A DNA stretch of 64,000 nucleotides from Saturnia japonica. Its lineage: Eukaryota; Arthropoda; Insecta; Lepidoptera; Saturniidae. The DNA is taken from contig CM065308.1 of NCBI GenBank assembly GCA_033032175.1, positions 22,436,952 through 22,500,951 on the forward strand, written 5' to 3'. Below are positions 57,835 through 64,000 of this stretch, piece by piece; position 1 is the first letter of the stretch, and each line of letters starts with the position of its first letter. The notes under the pieces were generated by a model, which was not told the DNA's origin, searched no databases, and saw nothing but the letters and a program-made list of their open reading frames with translations. Position numbers and translations under genes: made by a program.

Positions 57835-57935
57835 CACCATGCTATGGTTGTTGGTTTAAAGCTCAGGGTCATTGTAAGGATTCGAACTTATGCCGATCGT
57901 CGCGGCGTCCGTACACCAAGCCATCGTTGTTTCAA
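57835..57935 (-). repeat. tRNA-derived SINE head
   Basis: Minus strand A-box-like TGGCTTGGTG (57914-57923) and B box AGTTCGAATCC (57878-57888). It borders the other side of the repeat at 57485-57830. Confidence 0.55.
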
Positions 57936-57994
57936 ATAGCTTTGATTCGAAATTAAATTATAATAGTGGTATTTAAAAGAAAAAGTACGTGTAG

Positions 57995-58175
57995 AATCTG
58001 GCAACACCGAAGCGCACAAGTCACCCGCGACCTGATTTCGGTTCAGAGGTGAATGAACGGTGGATTCGTTTTGCTCGCGACTCGGTACTCAGTTTTGCCT
58101 TCTCTCGCTCATTTCTAGCCGCGTTCGTGAGTTCTAAACAAACGCCAACGTGCGCACGCACTGCTTAACTGTTAA
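57995..58175. other. GC-richer segment with initiator-like TCAGTT
   Basis: Dense CpG, CTCAGTTTTGCC at ~58090, no coding frame. Possible promoter. Confidence 0.2.
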
Positions 58176-58552
58176 CGTTTCTAGAATTATGACGCGTGGT
58201 TGCCATACTCTAAATTGTCTACTTCGCTTTACTAACTTGTTCATTTTAATATTATCCGATTTAGGTCGAATACGTTTATTCGTATTACATATGTAAGCTT
58301 GATAAATATATATATATACACACGACTAATTTATGTCGATTATGCTTTGAGAATATTATAAGTAATTAAGTAATGTATATTATAGCTATATGAAAAGATA
58401 ATTATATGTATCTACAATTACAATTAGTATGTATTACTATGTAGAGGTCGCTCGGCCTCAGCCAATCCTAAAATCCATCCGAAAGACATTAGTGACATGA
58501 AACAGTATCTACATTCATTTAGTTTTGCGTCCAGCTGCTTTATAACCACCAT

Positions 58553-59378
58553 GTATAGAAGGGAATTTAGTAGGCTTAGTTGATGATACTGTCTTCTTGA
58601 TTCAAAATGACAGTGGGGTCCGCATATTAAAACTTTGGCGGGAAGATTCAGTTCTGCTGCATTCGCAGTACGCAAAATTCGCCAGTTAACAGATATTGCC
58701 ACCGCTAGGTTAGTCTACTTCGCTTACTTTCATAGCTTAATGTCTTACGGTATTTTGCTGTGGGGTTCAGCAGCTGAGATAGATACCATATTTATATTAC
58801 AAAAGCGGGCAGTTCGAGCAATTTATAATATGAGACCCCGTGAATCACTAAAGAACAAGTTCCAGGAATTTAGTATTTTAACTTTGCCCTCCCAATACAT
58901 CTTTGATAACTTAATGTATGTCCGTAAAAACTCAGATAAGCTGGATTTTGTCAAAGATCAGCACAATGTAAATACTAGAAATAAAGATAAATTAGTCGTA
59001 CCGTGTTTTAGACTTAGTAAGACTAATAAAAGTTTTTTAGGTAATAGTGTTAGTTTCTATAACAAGATCCCGAAGCACATTACTGATTTAACTGATAACA
59101 AGTTCAAGGACCATGTCAAGCGGGTTTTACTGTCAAAGGTTATTATAGGGTGGATCATTATGTGACTCCTCTGTGCATTCACTAAATTATTATTATTGTA
59201 CCTGTTATATTTGTAACATTTGTACAATTAACAAAAAAAAAAAAAAAGAGATAAACCCGATCGAGTTTCTTACCGGTTCTTCTCGATGTCTGGGATATTT
59301 TCCGAACCGGCAGTAGTGTTTTGACATTCATAAGTGCCTTTTTATGGCCTGAATTGAATAAAGATTATTTTGATTTTA
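58553..59378 (+). pseudogene. LINE copy 6, C-terminus and complete 3' end
   Basis: Plus strand. A 176-codon frame (58635-59165) carries the post-RT C-terminal domain (ARLVYFAYFHSLMSYGILLWG region, NMRPRESLKNKFQEF, PKHITDLTDNKFKDHVKR). The 3' UTR follows with an A-rich run, the CCGGTTC/GAACCGG hairpin (59273-59310) and the terminus TGAATTGAATAAAGATTATT. Upstream, an internal deletion joins part of the RT region (58553-58620). It is the best-preserved C-terminus of the family here. Confidence 0.85.
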
Positions 59379-59589
59379 TAGATGAAAACTTCATTAGGAA
59401 TAGCTAGCATGTACCCCAGTTGCATGACGGCAAACGTCAAGAAATCCTCGTCTCTGGATGGCATTGGCTGCTATTCCTAGTTTGTACTTTATATACCACT
59501 AAACCAAGTGCTGTTTCACAGTAAAAAACATACTAGAGGATAAAAAACTTCTACTAGATACTAGAGGATTATTTTAATCGAGTCACAAG

Positions 59590-59830
59590 CATTAGAATTG
59601 ACTCGCAGCGGCCGCGACCGAGAAACACGAGTGCGCCATCCGGCCATCCCTCTGGAACCTACGGCGCGGCCGGGCGAGGCGTAGTATATCCCATTAGTAA
59701 GATAAGTACCAATTGGTGACTCGTAAAAAATGATATTTGATCAGGAACGAGCTGGGAGAGTAACGCGCCGCGCAACGCGCTGCTATGTCGAACCTGGCCA
59801 CACATCTCGCTGGTTGCAAATATACTACAT
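59590..59830. other. CpG-rich segment
   Basis: GCGGCCGCGACCG and GGCGCGGCCGGGCGAGGCG in A/T-rich surroundings, followed by ATTAGTAAGATAAG (donor-like, plus strand). No frame recognised. Confidence 0.2.
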
Positions 59831-59858
59831 TTTTATGATTACCTAGTCAGTAGCTATT

Positions 59859-60079
59859 TAGCGGTGGGCGATTATGAGATATACTAATGGAATCATTCGA
59901 TTATGAAAATATATCGATTATAGTCATTAGTAATTACTAATGCTATGTTACTAATATTAGTACATAGTTACTTATTTGATAAAATTAGCAATTATTACGA
60001 CCGAACGACCTTTTCTTTTTAGCTTCCCACTCTTCATTTTTAATAGGTACCAGTGATCATTCATAATCGCCCACCTCTG
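59859..60079. mobile_element. Short hAT-like MITE
   Basis: A ~220-bp unit with inverted ends GCGGTGGGCGATTATGA and TCATAATCGCCCACCTCTG and an A/T-rich core. CAGAGGTGGGC-type ends suggest hAT, but an 8-bp duplication was not evident, so the class is tentative. Confidence 0.6.
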
Positions 60080-60222
60080 GGTAAGGACTCGATTATGCCA
60101 CACTCTTAGTATAAGCAGAGGTTACTGGACTGTCTTTTAACCTAAAACATATTTCACAAATTAGGTATTATTCTCTAAAGTCTAAGGTAACAAAAATATT
60201 TTCAAAATAATAACTAATAATC

Positions 60223-60760
60223 TATACATATCTGTACAATTAATAAAATTGAAGTGTCTGTTTGTAATGTCAAAATAACAGTTTTTTACTAAATGCACAT
60301 GAAACTATAAACGATATCTATAACAAAAAGCCCATTTTAAAATTTTTTGGTCTGCTGTCTGTCTGTTTTGTTCCGGGTAATCTCCGAAACGGTTGGAACG
60401 ATTTTGACGGGACTTTCACTGATAGATAGCTGATGATATAGGTAGTAACTTAGGCTACTTTTATTTTAAAGAATAATTGGGTTCCGCACAAATTAAAAAG
60501 AACTGGCCATGGTGAATCGATTCGGGCGCTTAAAATGGCTTACGCTAGTAAACTATAAGAGATAGAGCAAATTAACGTACTAAATAATTGTAGACATTAA
60601 AAATACATACAAAAAAGATCGGAAGAGAATATATTTATTTTCCAAGGACCACCCACAATAAGCATTTTTGTCCTTAAAATAGTCAGGATCGGGGGTGCAA
60701 GATTCGCGCGGGCATTCTGTAGTCCACGTGAGCGAATCCACGGTCACAGCTGGTATTAAA
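60223..60760 (-). repeat. Interspersed repeat family A, copy 3
   Basis: Reverse-oriented full-length relative of 11262-11765; the head (60720-60760) is degraded. Confidence 0.75.
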
Positions 60761-61584
60761 TATAAGTAGTAATAATATTAAATGCCCCTCTATGCATGGT
60801 GATTAGGTAAGCGCATGAGTGTGTGTGTTGTGTCATGTATGTACGTGTGATATGACAATATTGACATGTGTTGTCTGTGGACTAACAACTACTTGTGTTT
60901 GATAATTTACGACGAATTTTCACGATTTCTTTTTTCATTTGCTTTTTAGAAAGAACAAAATATAATGTTTTGAATATTAGTTAATGTAACTACGTGGCGT
61001 ACGGCAAAGTAGAGAATTTTGTGCATTATTATATGTATATTTCATATAATCATATCACCTCTTTGATTAACATAAATCAAGTTATAGTTAAGTTTAGTTT
61101 ACTTTGTTGAATGTTCATTTTATTATTATTCGCTAATATGACGTCACGGGCCGCAGCATCCAGCAATTGGATCAAAAGTAGTAATCATCCAAAATTTTAT
61201 TTACATAACTCTATAATATTTACAATATTATTTTTACGATGTAACATGCAACAATTAAAATGTTTAATAAACATACACGTCTACATGTTCTGAATATCAT
61301 AAAAGAGTGATTAACATCCGGTACGACCAAACGGTGATACTACCGGGGGAATATCGTCCCGATGCCCGCAGGTTCGAACATTGGCATGTATCAGTGTATT
61401 TCTCGCATGTAGGTACTTCTATATGATTAAGTTACTTTGCTTCAAGAATGACGTAATGCAATTTGCTCAATTAAAATTTCTCAAGATCACAACCCTTTTC
61501 GTTTATTTCGTCATTTTTATTTTATTCTCCCAAGTTGGCAGCCCTTTTCGTTTGTTTTACGGAAAATGCTCTCATGATGACTTG
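60761..61584. other. No gene seen
   Basis: A/T-rich, nothing recognised. Confidence 0.5.
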
Positions 61585-61720
61585 TTGCTTTGGGTGTTAC
61601 GTAACGTTTAAGGAGGGGGAGGTTACAGAAAAATGTTACGGCGTGTAACATAGGGGAGAGAGTTTCAAAAATTTTCAAAAATTGCGTTACGTAATACTTG
61701 AACACCCCTTTTTTATATGG
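61585..61720. repeat. GTTACGTAAC-containing interspersed repeat
   Basis: GGGTGTTACGTAACG at the left and GCGTTACGTAATACTTGAACACC at the right are imperfect inverted copies, with a related ATGTTACGGCGTGTAACAT palindrome between. Looks like a degraded MITE. Confidence 0.45.
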
Positions 61721-62391
61721 TGTTAAGTAGCAAATAGGCATGCAACCCACGTAATCTTAAGTGGTCACTAAAGTCTATAACTATTAACTATGTACAGGCA
61801 ACCTTTTAAGATACATTGTCCTAAAGCCATTATAAATGTTTTCTATGGCAGCCTGAGGGCTCAGTTGAAATGGGCTTGTTGTCTAAAAGCACCCTCAGCA
61901 CAGCAGTATGAAAAACAGTTTTCCACTCTTACCACTCTTGAAGACTAATTATTGAAATACTTAATAAAATAACACGTTCAGTATAGTTTTACCTTGAACT
62001 TTTAATTAATTTAATCGCCAAATAAATGTTAATAACTGCATATATACTTATTAATTCAAATATCACCGCGTCTCTTGAACTTTCGTGACCTTTTGAATAT
62101 AGTAACGCATAATAATATAACAACAATGTTTTTTATTCCGTAAGATATGATACGATTTTTTTAACAATTATCACAATATGGTTTCTCTAAATATCTATTT
62201 TATATGACCGAAAACTTGATTATTTGTCAGGGATTCGACGTATGTGATTTCGAAGTGAAACGCAATTTAAAAGAGACTGTAAAAAATATATATTATGAAT
62301 AAAAAAATTATGAGTGCAATTCACACGTGGTAGAAGAAACCTTTCACATGTATGTTTTTTTTAATCAGAAAATGATGAAATACACAATAAT
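61721..62391. other. No gene seen
   Basis: A/T-rich, nothing recognised. Confidence 0.5.
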
Positions 62392-62613
62392 TTAAAGTTT
62401 ATGAAAATATACATACAAGTACTCGCAATCATTATTCACAATATCATTTTCAATGAATGCACATTTGAAATATCCATGGTAACCTAATACAATATCAATC
62501 AGTAACAGAATGTCATAAGTGTTGTCTAAAAAGTCTTTGTTTCGTGCCTTTTTGATGAGGTAATAAAATTCATTATTGCGTGGCAACAAATCTTTTTTGT
62601 ACCATTTTACCAT
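62392..62613 (-). CDS. Small intact ORF, unidentified
   Basis: 73 codons from a true ATG to TAA with an evenly mixed, protein-like composition (aromatic-rich, DILLLIDIV core). The region is A/T-rich, where frames of this size arise by chance, and no promoter or splice evidence supports it. Listed because its composition is less biased than that of other short frames nearby. Confidence 0.15.
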   Translation of the reverse strand: MVKWYKKDLLPRNNEFYYLIKKARNKDFLDNTYDILLLIDIVLGYHGYFKCAFIENDIVNNDCEYLYVYFHKL

Positions 62614-62686
62614 TGCCTAAAACGTTCCTATCTCATTTTCTCCCACGTTAAATCTTATAAATTTATGTGTCTGTCTCTTTTTACAG

Positions 62687-62853
62687 TCGCTTTCGCTTTT
62701 TCGTTTTATCGACTTTCAAATCACAACGATGCTATAGAAGTATTTCACTTCAAAAAAACCTTTTATAATAGCAAGAAGCCTTTTCAAGAAGAAATACAAC
62801 GCCTTAAACACCACAACGTCCCACCACGTTGTACCGATCGAAGTAATTTATAG
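62687..62853 (+). CDS. Possible short terminal exon, unidentified
   Basis: TGTCTCTTTTTACAG (AG at 62685-62686) is a good acceptor on the plus strand. It is followed by an open frame of ~55 codons ending in TAG at 62851-62853. The protein is Phe/Lys-rich with a short charged helix-like end (EEIQRL). No AATAAA was noted close by and the product is not recognised. It may be a chance frame in A/T-rich DNA or a transposon remnant. Confidence 0.22.
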
Positions 62854-64000
62854 TTCTCTGTTTTCCCCATAAAACTCTTAGATCTGCTTACAATGTTTTC
62901 CTATACTGTCGGCTGATAGAACATACTAGTTTAATAAATTGAAATTACCTAGTAAATAACAAAAATTTTGTTGACATAATATGCAGAGGCTCGATTCTGT
63001 AAACATCGCATAAACACCTAACCTATACATATCGACCGGGTAAAGCAATATCTAGAAATAACTGTTTATAAAATTTAAAACAATTAGTACCAAGTTAACT
63101 AATTTTCCTTTTTATCAACCAACACTATGTACTATATAGATTATGTACATGTACATTCGTAACGATAAGAAGCAGTTTAAATAAGAACTAGTACTATTAT
63201 ATTCATTTTATTTTTATCTTAATATTTTATTTTAACGTGGCTAAAGTACATCCCTCATAGTAGAAGTCAATTTATTAGATAAAGTTATAACAGTTACCTA
63301 CTTAAATTTAGGAATCATCGACACAAATTTATAAATTATCCGTGTCGTACTAGACTTGGGTTCTTATAAAATAATATTGATCCCTCCTACGTTTCTGCAG
63401 GACCCCAATACCATTTTTTGGCGCAATTCTTCAGTCTGAACACATTCCCACAACAAATAATAAATGTTGTTTTTCTTATCATAAAGAGGAACTTGTTATG
63501 GGGTATGTGAACAGACCGCATCTTGATTGCTGAAACCAATTCCCTTCTTCCCACTTAATCAAACCAAAACTTGCCTTCAAATATTCTATACCAAATACCC
63601 CTATCTAAAGTTTTCATCTATAGGTTTTTTCCACATGGTCATGCAAACACGCTTCGCTATAGGTAATATCTTTGCAGCTAGGAGTTTACATAGAAGATTC
63701 TTACTATTAGCTATATTATTTGCTAAATTATCATCAATATTATTATTCGTCACTCCAATATGTTATATCCATTGAATTATAATATTAATATGTCGCAATA
63801 TAATCATAATATAATAATTTATCGACGCATAAGTTACTATTATTCATAATATAGACGACGCATATTATTCAATAAAATTACATAAACCCTTTCCAAAAAA
63901 TATTATCTTCAAATTAAACAATTTAATCTTTTTTTTTTTACATTAAATATCACTTTCTGATATGACTGATAGTGATATGGGCCGGTAAAATTATAGCCCT
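62854..64000. other. No gene seen
   Basis: A/T-rich to the window end; only chance-length frames. Confidence 0.5.

Noticed and set aside
1..64000. CRISPR arrays, operons, Shine-Dalgarno sites or rho-independent terminators
   Set aside because: None seen; the sequence is eukaryotic nuclear DNA and the short repeats are dispersed or tandem A/T units, not spaced arrays.

Overview
The window reads as AT-rich nuclear DNA of an insect, most likely a moth or butterfly. The evidence is a baculovirus-F-like errantivirus, mariner ends of the kind beginning TTAGGT...CCTATGAAATTGCCG, RTE- and Jockey/CR1-like LINE pieces, tRNA-derived SINEs, and many copies of short interspersed repeats with 'GCTGTGCCCGCGGCTTC' heads. 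No bacterial-style gene organisation, rRNA or clear tRNA gene was seen. Species and host locus cannot be named from the sequence alone.

The best-supported object is a complete LTR retrovirus-like element (insect errantivirus, Metaviridae) on the minus strand at 2184-10019. Its two 308-bp LTRs look identical by eye and are flanked by a 4-bp AGGT duplication. It has a tRNA-Ser-type primer site, a polypurine tract, and open gag, pol and env frames. Pol lies in the -1 frame to gag, with an A AAT TTT slippery site in the overlap. Env lacks its own ATG, but a leader ATG and a GTAAGT donor match the phase of a CAG acceptor inside pol. Gag carries four FKFGIP repeats in a Q/N/F-rich domain. All parts needed for a recent, possibly still active insertion are present.

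The rest is mainly a graveyard of older elements: mariner remnants (1.4, 16.7 and 17.4-18.7 kb), Tc1-like remnants (27.8-28.7 and 35.0-35.8 kb), six pieces of one LINE family (15.1, 29.1, 32.6, 46.1, 47.3, 58.5 kb), an RTE 3' end (44.4 kb), a 1.07-kb Harbinger-type element with TTA duplications (54.9-55.9 kb), a short hAT-like element (59.9-60.1 kb), at least six tRNA-like SINE fragments and several repeat families present in two to four copies.

Host coding signal is sparse but present, all on the minus strand: a 51-nt micro-exon at 52779-52829; a phase-compatible terminal exon with stop and AATAAA at 32041-32406; a pair of phase-0 exons at 22057-22233 and 21577-21783; and a weaker GC-rich exon candidate ending in a strong donor at 40485. 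The sequence between them looks like long introns or intergenic DNA. The protein products were not recognised.
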